Positions 24,185-37,947 of a DNA stretch of 64,000 bases are shown piece by piece. Numbering within the stretch: the stretch's first letter is position 1; each line of letters starts with the position of its first letter. This DNA is from Adineta ricciae (lineage: Eukaryota; Rotifera; Eurotatoria; Adinetida; Adinetidae). Location: contig CAJNOJ010000024.1 in NCBI GenBank assembly GCA_905250025.1, positions 248,001-312,000 on the forward strand, written 5' to 3'. Made by a program: the position numbers and the translations under genes. A model generated the notes under the pieces. The model was given only the letters and a program-made list of their open reading frames with translations, had not been told where the DNA came from and ran no database searches.

Positions 24185-25723
24185 AAAGTAACCGTAGACG
24201 ATTCGTTTCCTTTGCCTTCTTCTTTGTTATGTGTATTTTCCACACTATTCTTTTCAATAAGAGAGTAGACATTATCTTTTTGCATTAATTTTTCTCTTTA
24301 TTTACTAATCATACCCGAAGATTTGTGTCGTGGAAGCAATTCACTCAGATAGAATGACCGACTATTATTATCACAAAATGAAAAGCATTCTATCCATGCT
24401 CAGCTATTCTCTCTTTTACTTCAATTGAACAGATCTATGCATGCATCACCTGCGCAGACAGATAATCGTTGAGTAAAAAAAAACAACAGGAAGGTAATTA
24501 AAGAGATCAAAATTGCAACAATCATAATCTTCTCATTTCACTAATGACTAGGGTCATTATTTGATGATGAGACTCTCCGTTTTTCCCTCAAGCGGATTTA
24601 AGCTTTATAGTTCTTTTCGTCTTCGACGTCACGTTTGTTTTTATCCTCGATACTTCTGACCTTGTCTCTTGTTGAATACAAATGAGATCAAGATCATAAC
24701 AGGCTTGAACGAGCGCAAGTTTGTTTTTCATTTCTTCACTCTCGTCTTTGTTTTGCTTTTTTCGTATCCACTCCAATTTGTACTTCAGCTATATTTGACA
24801 AACGACGGGGATGATCAGAAAAGGTTACAGTCATGCTGTGTGCTGTTCACTTGACCTTCGATACTGATACTTGATTCGTAGTCAATACCTGCCCGAATAC
24901 AGATGAGAATGATTTTCTTTCTGAAGTAGAGAAAGTGATTGATATTTGATTAGTCAATTGTTGCCATATCGCTCATTTCAATCTCGTTCGAATTTATTGT
25001 CCGTTTAATCAAGTAAGACTTTACTCTATTCATGATCATCGGGGTCAGTTGTTCTTCGTGTCGAGGAGAGTACAAAAACGAGTAACTTGAAGTAGCAGCA
25101 TGCAACTCTTTACTCTCGATAAACATCTGTTGTCTACAAACATCATTTCACTCAATATTAGTTAATGCGATCCATCGATGAATGACTCTTCCGTGCACAC
25201 TTCGAAGATGAAACAGCATAATTTCAATAAAGAAATTTCAGTTTGTTTGCTTTAGCTAGAGGCAGAAAAACAAGAGAAGTAAGCCATGATCAGATAGAAT
25301 GATAAGTCAGTTAAGATCAATCATTTGCCTACGGTCATTCTCTATGTGTACATGTATACGGTCTGTGAAAATCTCTTCGGTTTCCTTTGTTACATATTCT
25401 TATCCCAATCGTTTGTTATCAGATAGTGTTCACCCATTGAACCACATATCTCGTCGTCTTCTTCTGCTTGTCTGAACGTCGACTCAACAAATACGATCAT
25501 TCGTTTGATTATCGGCTTCTATCTACGGATTTTGTCATCCGAAAATATCTGCGCGTGAATGTCAGTGAAGTCGAACATAATGATCGAACGTGATGAAAAG
25601 AACGTAGGTTAGAATAGAGGCGGTGCGAATGTTCAACTAAGTATCAATCATTTAACTGGAATTGAATCGGCTCATCGAGCATAGATTCGTTCGTAAACAT
25701 CATTATCATTAATAAACAGTTCT

Positions 25724-25748
25724 CGCTCTCTCTCTCTCTTTCTCTCTC
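25724..25748. repeat. (TC)n microsatellite, slightly interrupted
   Basis: Alternating C and T run with one TTT interruption, in non-coding DNA. Confidence 0.9.
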
Positions 25749-26950
25749 GATTGCAATTAGAAATGGAAGTCGGTCTGTCTGTCTGTCTTCGCGTACATGT
25801 ATCTCTATCTCTAAGTAGTTTTAGGTTATTCATTGCATACGATTTGTTCATCACGTATGTGCAAATTAGGCGTGAAAGACGTATCTCATGTGAAAATGAA
25901 ATAATTTATCTTCTATATGTATGTATGTCATATTGTCCCTGAACTTTAATTTGTTCAGTGAATGTCTATGTACATTGAATGTATGTGAAGGATTCGAAAT
26001 TGATAATTCGAACGTCAGTATATTCTTTCGCCTAGACATCATCGAATTCGTGTCTACATGAACACATCAAATATTCTTAATCAAGTGACAAGCGATGTAC
26101 ACATTATTGATCAGACAGCTTTCCTCCTGTTAGCATTGAATTATTGTTGTAAGAAGAGAAGTGTTGTGCATATGTGCATGTGGTCTCCTTGATCATTGTA
26201 TGGCATACAACAATTAAGACATTGTCTTCTCTAAAGGATAGATAAATTTCTTTTGCATAATTGAATGAGAAGAGGAATTGACACTACTTCTTGTCTGTCT
26301 ATCAAGCTTTAGATTTCGTCAGACGACCACCGTCACTAATTCGATCCGATTACTAAAGCATCTCTGATTTAACGTTTCATTTTTTTTGTCATTCATCACA
26401 TTCGCTAGTCGTATTAAAATCAATCATCATCAGTTAATCTTTACTTTGTCTTCTAACTGAGAAATCACATCGTAGAGTTCAGATGCACACATAGTCATTC
26501 TTCCGGAGAGGAAGTTACTTTGTATGGCGAGTATGCAATATACATCATTCTTTCTTTGTTCTCGAACTTATTTACAAGCGCCAAACGAGAAAAAAAAGAG
26601 AAGGAAAGAAAGACATCATGATTGTAAGGATGAACATTAACACTTGCGTATCACAGCAATTATTAATACGAAAATTGGGTGGAGCACATCATCAAAAGAT
26701 TTGTCTATAGATATACACATCCGTGCGATACAATCTTGAACAATGAAAAGATATTAGGTTAGTCACCGAAATCTCTGCTCATATAAATATACAATGTCAC
26801 CGATTTTTCTCTTCTTCTTTGTTTCTTTCATTCGAGTGCAATGAACTCTTTTCTCTCTCTCTCTTCTTCTCCTCTTCATGCTGGAAAGAGAAGTACAACT
26901 TATTCTTTAAATGTTTCCTTTTCTTTTTTGCTTTTAGATTTCATACGAAC

Positions 26951-29900
26951 ATGTCGATAAGTCTATTTTTACTAACTCTTCTTCTTCTTATTCAATCCAT
27001 TCATACTGCTATTCAACGTTTACCACCCATATCTCTCCATGAACAAAGTTCGATAGGTACATCCATTTATGATCTCAGTCGAATCTATCCATCAACATCG
27101 AAGAACTTAATCCAATTCGCTTTCCTATCCGACACAAGTCCACACAATTCATTCTTCATCGTTGACTCTTTGACTGGCCGAATCTCCATCAAGCGTATGA
27201 TAGATCGCGAAGAACTATGTCAGACACACATTTGCAATTGTGATCGATGTCTTTTAACATTAGAATTAATTGCATCATCTCAAACTGTCGATATTCTCTC
27301 GTTGGAAATCACCATTGAAAATATTAATGATAATCAACCGATATTTCCTGTCTCCTCATTTCAAATTCGTCTATCGGAAAGTACGGATATCGGTCATGTC
27401 AGTTCATTTCCTTCGGCAACTGACTTAGACTATCAAGATCATATTGAATATCACCTTGTACCATTGAATCCATCTGATAATGAAACATTTACAATTGTTA
27501 ATTTACAAACAGAGAATCAACTGGGTTTACGCTTACTAAAATCTCTTGATCGCGAACAACAAAATCTCTACAAAATGAAAGTGATCGCCAGTGATGGCGA
27601 ACACACAGGTGAACTACTGTTCGATGTTCACATTCTCGATTCCAATGATAATGTGCCGAAATTTGAACACGATCAATACCATATCAAAGTACGAGAAGAT
27701 ATTCCGATTGGAAGTGAACTATTACATATACACGCATACGATAACGATGAAGGTTTAAATGCATTGATTAACTATACCATTGTAACAGATAATCCATCGT
27801 CATCATTTCCATTTGAAATCAATGTTCGAACAGGAGCTATTAGACTTATTCAAGCATTGGATTATGAATATGAAACGAATTATCATTTTAGCGTTCGCGC
27901 ACGTGATAACGGACCGGACGCGGTTAGCGTTTACACTCAAGTTCAAATTGATATTCTCGATGTGAATGACTGTCCGCCGGATATCGATTTGATTTTACCC
28001 GATAATAATTCGCAAAAGAATCTTTTCCAAATCGAAGAAGAACAACCACTTCACACACGTTTATTTCATCTAAGTGTCAGCGATAAAGACTCAGGAATCG
28101 GGAAAATTCTATTGAGATTATTAACCTACCAAGATTTATTTCAATTAAATGAACAATACAATGATTTGTATAATCTAATTGTTATCGGTCGATTAGATCG
28201 AGAAAAACAAGAAGAATATCAGTTAATTTTCGAAGCTGTTGACCAAGGTAAGATTTAACTCGTTTTTTGACGATCATCAATTTTGTATTCGTGATAGGAG
28301 TCGAACAATCGTTAAAAACGCAAAAGAATCTCACCATCCGTTTAATTGATATTAACGATTGTTCACCAATCCTTGATCCATTCCCCAAACCAATCCATAT
28401 CAACGAAAATAATCCTTATAATGTTCGATTAATTCAACTCCATGCTCGAGATCTCGATGCTCCGAATACTCCGAATAGTCTGCTGACTTATTCACTACTA
28501 CCGTCGAATGATTCACGTTTTTTTCGGATCGACTCTCAAACGGGCATACTTTCTGTCGGACAGATTTCATTCGATTATGAAACGAAATCTGTCTACCATC
28601 TGGTTCTGAACATTTCCGATCATGGCACCAATCCTAAGCGATTGGAAACCATTCAACCGTTAGTTATTCATATCAATAACACTAATGACAACGAACCCGT
28701 ATTTAAACAGAGTTCATATTCATTTCGAATACCGGAAAATGTTCCTGTTGGAACGTTGATTGGTCAAGTGAGCGCGATTGATTTAGATTCGAATTCGACA
28801 ATCGACTACGAATTATCGACTCCGGAGTATCAAAGTACATTCTACATTGATCATTTGACTGGTCAATTACATACCAAAGTTCTACTCGATTACGAAACCG
28901 TTGCCATTTATCGTTTGAATATCACTGCGAAAGATAACGATGGACTTCATTCTACTCATACAATTGTTATCATTGAATTAATTGATGTCAATGATAATCC
29001 ACCAATGATTGACTCATCTTCGTCGATTCGAATTCCAAGTCAAATGTTACACACGAATACTTCGGAAACAATCATGATTGCACGAATCAATGCCAAAGAT
29101 AAAGACTCAGGTAGGAATGGTCAATTAACATACGGCATCAGCGATGGAAATCAACAAAACTATTTTCAAATGAATTCCATGAATGGAACAATAACAGCTA
29201 AGACAAAGAATTTACCACAAGGTCACCATCGTTTAACGATCAAAGTATGTGATCAAGGTGAATCATTACAAAAGTGTTCGACAACGATCATCAACATCCA
29301 AATTGGTGAAAATGTCAACGATTTGTTTTACTCAGAAGAAAATGTCACTGAAAAACAATTAGCTGTCGATGAGAATATTGTTACAAATGAAATGATTATT
29401 GTCGTTATTATATCATCTATATTTACATTAGTCTTCAGCATAACAATGGGCATTTTATGTGCTGTTTTTTGTAAACAAAAACGATGTCATCATATTCATC
29501 GATCATCATTAAAAACACCATGTGAATCACTTCAATCGACGGATGCTGACAAACTTCTTTCAACAAATAATACGAATACTTTCTCTTCAACTAATAAAGT
29601 AAGCTGACTTACGGGCGTTATGTCATGTCGGATAATTTCTTTCAAAGGTCACTCTTTTCTTCTCTCTAATCTCTTGGTGTTTGCTTTACCTTGAAACTAT
29701 TTTTCACGCTTATGAACATTGCAACCTTCTCTAAGCCTTCTTTACTAGACGAAGAAAAGAAAACTTCATTGTCAGCTCGTACGGACTGATTAGTCAAACT
29801 GAGAAGAGTACGAACCTGAATACGAGAAAGAAAATGAACTATGGTCAAGCTTGTTCTAATAGTTTTACTAATTCAATTATGTAATATGTGTAGATAGTAA

Positions 29901-30595
29901 ATACTTCTTTACAGCGATTAGCTTTTTCTTTCTTGTTCTACATCACGGAAATTAGTCGTAAAGAATGTTGATGTGTGAGTGCATCTCTCACATATCGAAG
30001 CCAATTAACTTGAAATGATCCGAAGGGAAATGGCAGCGACTAAAACGAGCAGAACGGGCATATTTTATGCATGGATTCATATTTATTAAGTTGCATAATC
30101 TTCCTATTTTCTTCATAGAAATTGACTGGACACCATCTTCATCAACCGTACGAAGATATTATTGCTTCGGGCTGTGCTGCCAGTTCCGAAGACAGTTGCT
30201 ATGGAAGTAATGAATTATCACGATCAAGTTCAAGTACACACGGTGTAGCCAAACCTCTTCTCACTGAACAACATCGTTCGGGTAGTCTCAGTTCAACAAG
30301 TGTTGACTATGCCATACCAACTCCACGACAAACATCCTTATATCCAAATAAAACAGTTACGCTAGTGAATCAATCTTCAATCGAACCACCAACGAATCAT
30401 ATGAAAACATTTCATTCAACAGGAATCTCATCATCAAATCATTATAATCTGAAGAAAACTGTTCAGTCATTAACACGACGACCCGTCGCCGGTTTACAAT
30501 CTACTTATTTGCCATATGACACTATTGATACACCACCATCTCCACAAAATCACTCACCAGCAACGAGTACAACATCGAGAGAATACAGTATTTGA
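26951..30595 (+). CDS. Protocadherin-like cadherin, 7 extracellular repeats
   Basis: Three exons (26951-28247, 28298-29598, 30119-30595) join in frame to 1024 residues. A signal peptide starts MSISLFLLTLLLLIQSIHTA. About seven cadherin repeats follow, shown by the linker motifs NINDNQPIF, DSNDNVPKF, DVNDCPPDI, DINDCSPIL, NTNDNEPVF and DVNDNPPMI, each with calcium-binding Asp/Asn, and DRE/DYE motifs at mid-repeat. The membrane helix is around MIIVVIISSIFTLVFSITMG, followed by a Cys/Lys/His-rich juxtamembrane stretch. The cytoplasmic tail is about 200 residues, Ser/Thr-rich, with no catenin-binding motif seen, which favours protocadherin over classical cadherin. The third exon is separated by a 520 bp intron. 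The role is calcium-dependent homophilic adhesion, inferred from family. The gene is flanked by the two largest gene-free stretches. Confidence 0.9.
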
Positions 30596-32554
30596 TCTAG
30601 AAGGAACAGCGACTTTTACTTTCAATTTTATTCTCTTTTTCTTCTTTGCTTCATCTTATATGCATTTTGAAACAGTGTGTTTTGTTCTTTTTAAAACTAA
30701 ATAATTATATGCTCGTATTTGATCGATTTACTTTACATGCAAAAATAGTATTGTTGCGGAAAACGACAAATATGAAAATAATTTCATTCATAGTTTCTAT
30801 TTGACATGCATTGGCCATGCTGCCTAAAAATATCTGTGCAAATTGTATGCTTGAGAGAGATAGGTACGTGCCGACTTTTTGCACGGCAATGTCGGCCGAA
30901 ACTCGGGGGTGATCAGAAACTGAAGTTGTTAGTTGTTGCCGGATCATCAGGGTTGAGAATTTTAGTATCTATCATACTATCAATTGTGGTAACTGTTTTG
31001 ATTTCTTCTGGCTGCGAGCCACAATCACCATTTTGAGTTGATGAGTTCATAATTTTGGAACGTGAAGTACTACTGGCAGATCAAAGTTCAATTGAGAATG
31101 GTACTAACTTCTGACTTTCGTGTCTGTAAGTATCAGGATAAATATCACAGAATCTTTGTATGGCTTCTTAGTTATATGAGGTCGATGCACTTTGGACAAT
31201 TGATGAAACACGCAGTGGCTGAATTGAGGAAAAATATACTTTAATACAAAACCTGGTAAATGATGTTATATTCAAGATATATTTTAGGGAGAATACCACT
31301 AAACAGGTTTCCTGCATCATACGGATTTTACCACTGTAAAATTCCGATCTAAGTCATTTTTTAGACCTGATTCAGTTGGATATTTCAAAGATTCACAATG
31401 CGCTTCTACTGTTGTCAATTACAAATGTGATATTTCACGGAATTCAGTGGACAAATCCGTACGATGATTCATACATGTAGATGTATGAAAAACAACGTCA
31501 TTCTACCCGTCTGGGTTTCGATAACAATAATCCAAACACATATTTGCTCAGCAATTGATACGTTACATTCAATCCTCATTGCTGAATTTTTCTCGTTCTT
31601 GCATGTTTGACTGTAATAAAACTAAAGGAATAATCCACATTGACGATAAATCTTTTGCAGAATGACGAAGTACACTCATCTACGATAGTCACCATACAGC
31701 ATATTTCAATAATAACAAACAATAGTTAAATATGCGTTGGTTTTCAAGCAAATGTTAGACCTCGTCATTTCCATACAAAATCAATTCGACTGCTGTCAAT
31801 AGCATGGATTCGTTTTCAAACTAAATCAGCTGTTCTAAACTATTTCGTATCATTTGAGTCTGTATTTACGAATGCAGCTGGCTTTTTTTAAAGAAAAATG
31901 TCTTGTGCACTTTCGTTTGTACATCTCACGAAACTCATTATTTCGTCGTCGCAAAGCAGAGAATCCCTGCATAGTAGAACAGCAAGTTTATTATGAAGCT
32001 GCAAAAAATACATGCAAATAATTTGAGTCTTTTCCGCTGTAGAGTCCGAAATGATTTTTTCAAAAATTTCAATTTAACATAAATTGCAAAAATTAAGGAC
32101 ATTTATGAATGTCAGCCTTATTTTATAACCTCCGAGCATTTTATAAATCTAGCATTGGTCTGTAAAGTAAATCGAGAATGCATTCAACTAAAGCTGGAAG
32201 TATGTGTAGTCGAGATCATATTCAAAACACTGGAAATTTTAACTAAAAGAAATCATCAATCCTGGCACGATTAAATGGTTTTGTATACATTGTCGGTCAT
32301 GGTGAACAGAGCTCTCTGGATTTTGCATTCCGATCATATCGATCTTAAAGGATCCGAGACAACATTCGTTTTCGAAGATTTATCGCTTATCAAGAATTAA
32401 GAAAATGTTCATAACTGCCTTAAATTTTCGAGAAAGAAATTTATGATTTATAAATGGGTCTATTTCGAACACTTCAATGACCTTTTTCGGTCTGTATTGT
32501 TTTTGTAGTCAGATATAATAGTCTCACGACATCGGATAATATTCCAAATAAATG

Positions 32555-32700
32555 CATGATCGAAATGACAAAGAGAATTCAGCAATCTGTCCGTTTCATA
32601 CGAACAACCAAAAAATAAACTATTAAAGGCTTCATTTTCTACTGTGCAGCATCCATAGACACACACACGAAATCTCATGTACGAATTATCTTATCGTATT
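32555..32700. repeat. Diverged repeat, copy 1
   Basis: Shares a similar order of words with 33455-33600: CATACGAAC/CGTATGAAC, then TTAAAGGCTTC/TTAAGGCTTC, then CTGTGCAGCATCCATAGA/CTCTGCAACCATAGA, then CACACACGAAAT/CACACGTGAAAT. Judged by eye; identity about two thirds. Confidence 0.4.
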
Positions 32701-33454
32701 TGGTGAAATTAATATCAACTTAGATTATATCTATAACTAACTACAAGATGGAGTTCCATTGAATGAATCAATACTAGCGATGGTGAATAAGAATGCATAT
32801 TACTTTAAAATGATCGATTGTTCTACAAAAATAAAGCCACGCTTACATCGCAGACATCGATTTGCCATCAAATCCTGGATTACTAATCAATACTAAATAC
32901 TCTATCAATGTTATAAATATGACTCTGTAGTCACACTGAAAAGATACTTGCAGTCGTCAGATTTTCAATATTTATCTGACATATTTTCTTTACAGTAAGC
33001 ATGGCAAAGGCAATAGATATTTCTAATGAGGAGAATAGAAATCGCTAAATGACTTGTGGTAATTCTTATTTGCAACAAGCCTTGCTAACATTCTCCACCT
33101 CCTTTGTTTACCTATGTAATTTCTGTTGTTTAATCTTTTTGTTTGTTTAAAAAACTAATCACTAATTGAAATCAATAGACAATATCCTTTGATTAACGAC
33201 AAAAATACTTCAACTTGGAAATCTTTGTTTCTCTTGCAGGTATTCACAAGTCATACTAGATGCTAAAATCGATTCGATTTGTTTTGTCTTATAAATAACA
33301 AAACGAAAAACGATCGTTCTAGTCAGTTCCATTCGATTAGGATTCTAACTGAAACAGATTGACTTTCATACAAGAATTTGTTTCGTTCATATCCACATAG
33401 AAAAGAGGAAGTCTATCAAGATCGTCCAGATGTGTCGATGTCTTTCCTGTCCGT

Positions 33455-33600
33455 TCGAAAGGAAATCATTCCAAGTTATTCGTTTATCCATATGCGTATG
33501 AACATCAAAAAAGTTAAGTATTTAAGGCTTCTTCTTTTACTCTGCAACCATAGATGTGTACACACGTGAAATTTTCCGCATGGATTACCTCATTCGATCT
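33455..33600. repeat. Diverged repeat, copy 2
   Basis: Partner of 32555-32700 in the same orientation, about 900 bp apart. No coding potential is shared between the copies. Confidence 0.4.
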
Positions 33601-34639
33601 GATATCTGTCTTGCAATGTCAATTAATCATCAAGGAATTGTTGTTTTCTTCTTCGAACATAAGAATGACAATACTTGAGAAGAGCTCATTAGATATATCT
33701 CATGCGTCTTGAAATGTAGTATCAAAAGAATGATAGTATATATGCGGCATTGATATATCGCAGCGAGAGACTTGTTGATCGACAAGTCAATATACATCTC
33801 TACTCGAACAATTTGATTAAAAGGCAGCAAAAGGATATAATCATCTATGTATATGATGTCACATTTCTTTAGAGATCAAACGTTGAAGAATGTGAGCTGG
33901 CATGTGCACAGTAGGCTGTCTCGTATCTCTCTCTCTCTCTAATTACTTGGTATGAAGAAGAATGTTTTGAAATTCAATTGACAAAATATGTCGTCGTTAG
34001 CTTTCGTTTGCTTCTCTACTGACGCCAGAAACGAAAAGGTGGAGTCTGTCTTGCAGAAATTGGCAATGTGTATACGTGTGATTAGAACGGGGAGAGAAAA
34101 AAAACCATTTAGTATTGATTGTTATTTTAAAACATTATTTTGTCTCTATCACTCTCTCAGACATACGGTATGAAAAGGTGTATGTGTTGCCTTGAATAGC
34201 TATCGATGATTACATTTCACACATGATTATTTTGATATATTTCAATCAACTAGAAAATCTTCAGATTGGTTTTTTTTGTTGTATATGTATGCGTCAAAGT
34301 TATTGTCGCCATGAAGTGGTTCGATCTTTTTCCTTCCATAAGATTGCATTATCAAACAAAAGAGAGTCACTTAGAGTCGGCACCTAATATCCACCAGTTG
34401 CAACTATTGTTTCAACGAGCTACTCGAAAAGTGAAAGGGGACGGTTATTGATCGGGAGGAGGCAATGATTGATAATCTTTTCCCAGGATGAATTTCAAAC
34501 GCATGAGTAACAGCTGTATGTTCCACGAAATTCGTTCAACTCATCATTGTCGATAATGAATTGTAAACAATGTTAATATCTCCAATAGGAAAACAAGAAT
34601 GATAGAAGTTGTGTGTTGACCAATCAACGTATCGAAGTG

Positions 34640-34685
34640 AAACGAGAAGAAAAAAATAGAAGAAGAAGAAGAAGAAAAAAGAAAA
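34640..34685. repeat. Purine-rich GAA tract
   Basis: Polypurine run with about five GAA units, between two AT-rich stretches. Confidence 0.8.
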
Positions 34686-35998
34686 ACACACATCATTTTG
34701 ATTTCTAAACATATTTCGCAAGTGATATCATTCAGACAAGCATTATTATAATGGTTCTATTACCATATCATCAAGTAAGTGCATCTAAGATCTGATGTCG
34801 TCTTCATTAAGCCTAAACTTGTCAATTGAAAATATCGCACTTTCTGTTCTTGATAGATTAGAATCTTGCACACGTTCTTTGAATTATACGATGCTTGAAG
34901 GTATTATGATTGAAAGTCGATAAACTATATAGACGAATATTCGTCTTCTTTCTTCATTTTGTCTACAATAATAAAACTATCGATATCTTAAGACGAAGAT
35001 GTGTTGTCTGTCTAAGTGTGAAAATCATCTTTCTTAATGTGTTATAGAATACTAAAAGAAAGAAAACAGAGTGAAGATGTCACCGAGCGTGACACAATGT
35101 CAAGCTTCGTTAAGCACAAACGAATATTGCTAGTCAGAAATCGAGTCACAAGACAAATGAATCGGTGTTTTCCTTTCGTTAGTAGAGCATTTAGCTTGTT
35201 TTTCTATGGATGTTATTGCCATTTGAAAGATCCTACTAGTCAATGTTTCCGGTAGTATTGTATATTCTACTTGTTTGCGGATGCTGACCGTTAGCCCGGA
35301 TATTAGTTTAGTTGTGAGTTGCTTCTTTCCTTTCTTTCTAGTTTTGTTACTACTAATAGCCGGAATTGATGATAAGAGTAATAGTAGATCGTTTAGAAAG
35401 AACGACAAAGTCTGCCATACTTTTACCCCCCACATTAGCGTTACTTGATGATGAGGATGGGATGAGTTTATTAGTAATAGCTAGGTTTTTCCCTTGTTTT
35501 GTGCGAAGAAAGAAAAGAGAAAATCATTCACCCAATCATCGATATCTACATTTTTGCCGATTGGTCTGCAAGAGTTTGTATTCTGCCCGAGGGCATGATT
35601 GGTCGAAAACATAGAACGAACATATAGGGAAGGAGAGAGAGAGATGGGGAAAGAAAAAGCAGGAGACGAAGTACACTTAGCTCATAATACATATCGATGG
35701 AATATGTATGTGTCTATTTCTACCTAATCTGATAGAATTGTATTTATTATTATTCTTATTACATCGTATCAACACAGGTTGACTTTCCTCCGTCTTTCGA
35801 TTAGAGAGAAAATTTGGCCGTTAGCTAGATAGCAAAACACAACAATTTGTTGGATATTATACACATTTATTTAATTCCATCATCGAAGCAAGAATTTCTT
35901 TTGCTTCGGGTATTGATCGTTGTCATCTGTCGAACTGCCGCAGGATTTTGAGAACGACGAAAGAAGAAAAAAAAACTCATATTCAACAGCATCTTCAT

Positions 35999-37947
35999 AT
36001 GCCATCCGCATTTGATTTAATTGATTCAGGCAGTGGTAATGGTGCACAGATCGATGTAAGTTTGTCATACAACCAAACAGCCTTTAGGGTATAGTAAATT
36101 AAAAACAGACAAAATTCGTCTTGTTTCTTTTTGTTCATTTATGTATAGCTTCTATTCTATATTCTTTCATAAACAAATCATTAAATTAACTAGCAAGTCT
36201 TCTTCGTCTTCGTTTTTGTTCATTTCTTTCTTCTATTCTATCCATGCACTTGTCGTGTTTGTTACAGGATACAAAATATGCATCATCGCCAACGTCTTCA
36301 TCATCACCATCGTCCGTTGGTGGTGGCCCGTTCAGCACATCAACTGCATCTCGTAGTGGACCATTGACAGATCCATCATTTCCATATTTTCCACCACCAT
36401 TCAATCCAGCATTTGCTGCTCAATTCGATGTACATGCCGCTGCCGCCGCAAATGCCATTGAGCATTATCCAACGTTCAATTATGGAGCAGTAAATGGTTC
36501 ACCGTCGTCATCTTATGGAACTTCATCAGGTATTCATCCTCAACATTCGACTTCGAGCAGTATGCCATTCAATTCCTCATCGTATGATCCATATGCATCT
36601 GCCTATGCACGTCATCATCAATCGATTCTTGATGTTCATCATCAGCAAGCAGCAGCAGAACTCTATTCACGACATTCTCAACATCATCAAACATCTACTT
36701 CTTCATTAGTTGATCATACAGCACGTGTAAGTTTAAATTCTGTTAAATCATCGCTGTATTTTTCATTAATTTCACTGTTGTAGATCCTCAATAATGGAAA
36801 TGATTTACAAACGAGCGATTCACCTTATCATCGATCGCCTACAAGTAAAGATATTTTTCTTTGTTTTTCTAATCAGATGAATTTCCTCTATTTAAACAGA
36901 TAGCCGACGCTCTGATCCATCTCGAGATTCAAGTTCGTTTTCATCAATGTGTTCTGGCAATGGATCCCTATCACCCACAGATCTTTTCTGTCAAGGTAGA
37001 ACAATCTCTTTCCGACCAATGATCTTTTTCTCAAACCATGTTTGTTTGTAGTACCTGGCCGATTAGCACTATTAAGTTCCTCATCAAAATATCGCGTAAC
37101 TGTCGAAGAGATTCAACGACGTCTTGGTCCACCAGAAAATCTCAATGCATCATTACTTGGCGGTGTTTTGAGACGGTAAGAGGATTTCATCGTTGATATA
37201 TTATGTATGAGTATTCATCTTAGGGCTAAGTCAAAAAATGGTGGTCGAGATTTACGGAATAAATTAGAAAAGATTGGCGTTAATCTTCAAGCGGGTCGCC
37301 GTAAAACATCAACGACTACTCTACTAACCTCTCTTGTTGAAGGTAACTTGCAGCATTTGTCAAACTATGTTCGTTCAACATTTTCATTTCTTAGGAGAAG
37401 CACATCAGTTAGCTGTCGATTTTCGCACTGTATGTGAAGCAGAATTTCCTGTTGAAATAACTGCCGATTACATCGCAAGACATAATTCTGATCCTAATGA
37501 AATCAGTACACGTCGGAATATGATCTTAGCTGCAAAGTAAGTTTGCTCCATTGATAATTAATCGAACTAATCAATTGGACTTTTTTTTTCAGACAACTAG
37601 TTCAAGAATTTAGTGATCTACTTAAACAAGATCGTTCACCCGTTAACATTGCATCATCATCATCATCTAACGGAAGTTCTTCCAACTCTCGACACACATC
37701 TAGTTCATCATTGATGTCTCATCATCGTCTCTCGACGCTTCCACCGACACTCGATCCATCCGTTCAACATTCATTATCAAGATTTTCATTGATCACTCAT
37801 GGTTTCGGCGCACCTGCTATCGGCGCCGCCGTTGATGTTTTCCACACATTTCTAAGTGAAATGCTGAAAAATTACGAAAAGAACTATCCGATGTTCATAG
37901 CTACAACGTCGGCGAAGAACGGTTGCAGTGGCAGTGACATTGATTAA
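35999..37947 (+). CDS. TFAP2: AP-2 family transcription factor
   Basis: Eight exons (35999-36055, 36268-36726, 36784-36844, 36900-36995, 37052-37175, 37224-37342, 37395-37536, 37593-37947) join in frame to 470 residues. The N-terminal half is Ser/His/Tyr-rich with [10 protein letters not shown], like the proline/tyrosine activation region of AP-2. The DNA-binding and helix-span-helix region starts [19 protein letters not shown] and includes [18 protein letters not shown], the basic segment [38 protein letters not shown] and [20 protein letters not shown]-2 proteins bind GCC-rich sites as dimers and direct ectoderm and neural genes. A Ser run (TCA repeats near 37652-37668) sits before the dimerisation part. 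The start is taken at MPSAFD; an AACAG site lies 9 nt upstream. Confidence 0.95.

Larger units (their letters stand above)
20145..26950. other. Gene-free stretch, 6.8 kb
   Basis: The longest gene-free stretch in the window. All frames are cut by stops; no exon-like block, tRNA or transposon frame was recognised. It includes GA and TC microsatellites (24169-24184, 25724-25748) and one undetermined base at 23488. The right end has TTGCTTTTAG, an acceptor-like site 13 nt before the protocadherin ATG. Regulatory content for the protocadherin is plausible but not shown. Confidence 0.6.
30596..35998. other. Gene-free stretch, 5.4 kb
   Basis: No convincing exon was found. It contains a diverged pair of related segments (about 32555-32700 and 33455-33600), a CT repeat at 33926-33942, a GAA-rich purine tract near 34640-34685 and a GA repeat near 35632-35645. 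A short minus-strand frame at 30914-31051 is described under findings. It should include upstream control sequence of the AP-2 gene. Confidence 0.55.

Noticed and set aside
30806-31036. 76-codon plus-strand frame after protocadherin
   Set aside because: No known domain; the hydrophobic end is likely due to T-rich composition.
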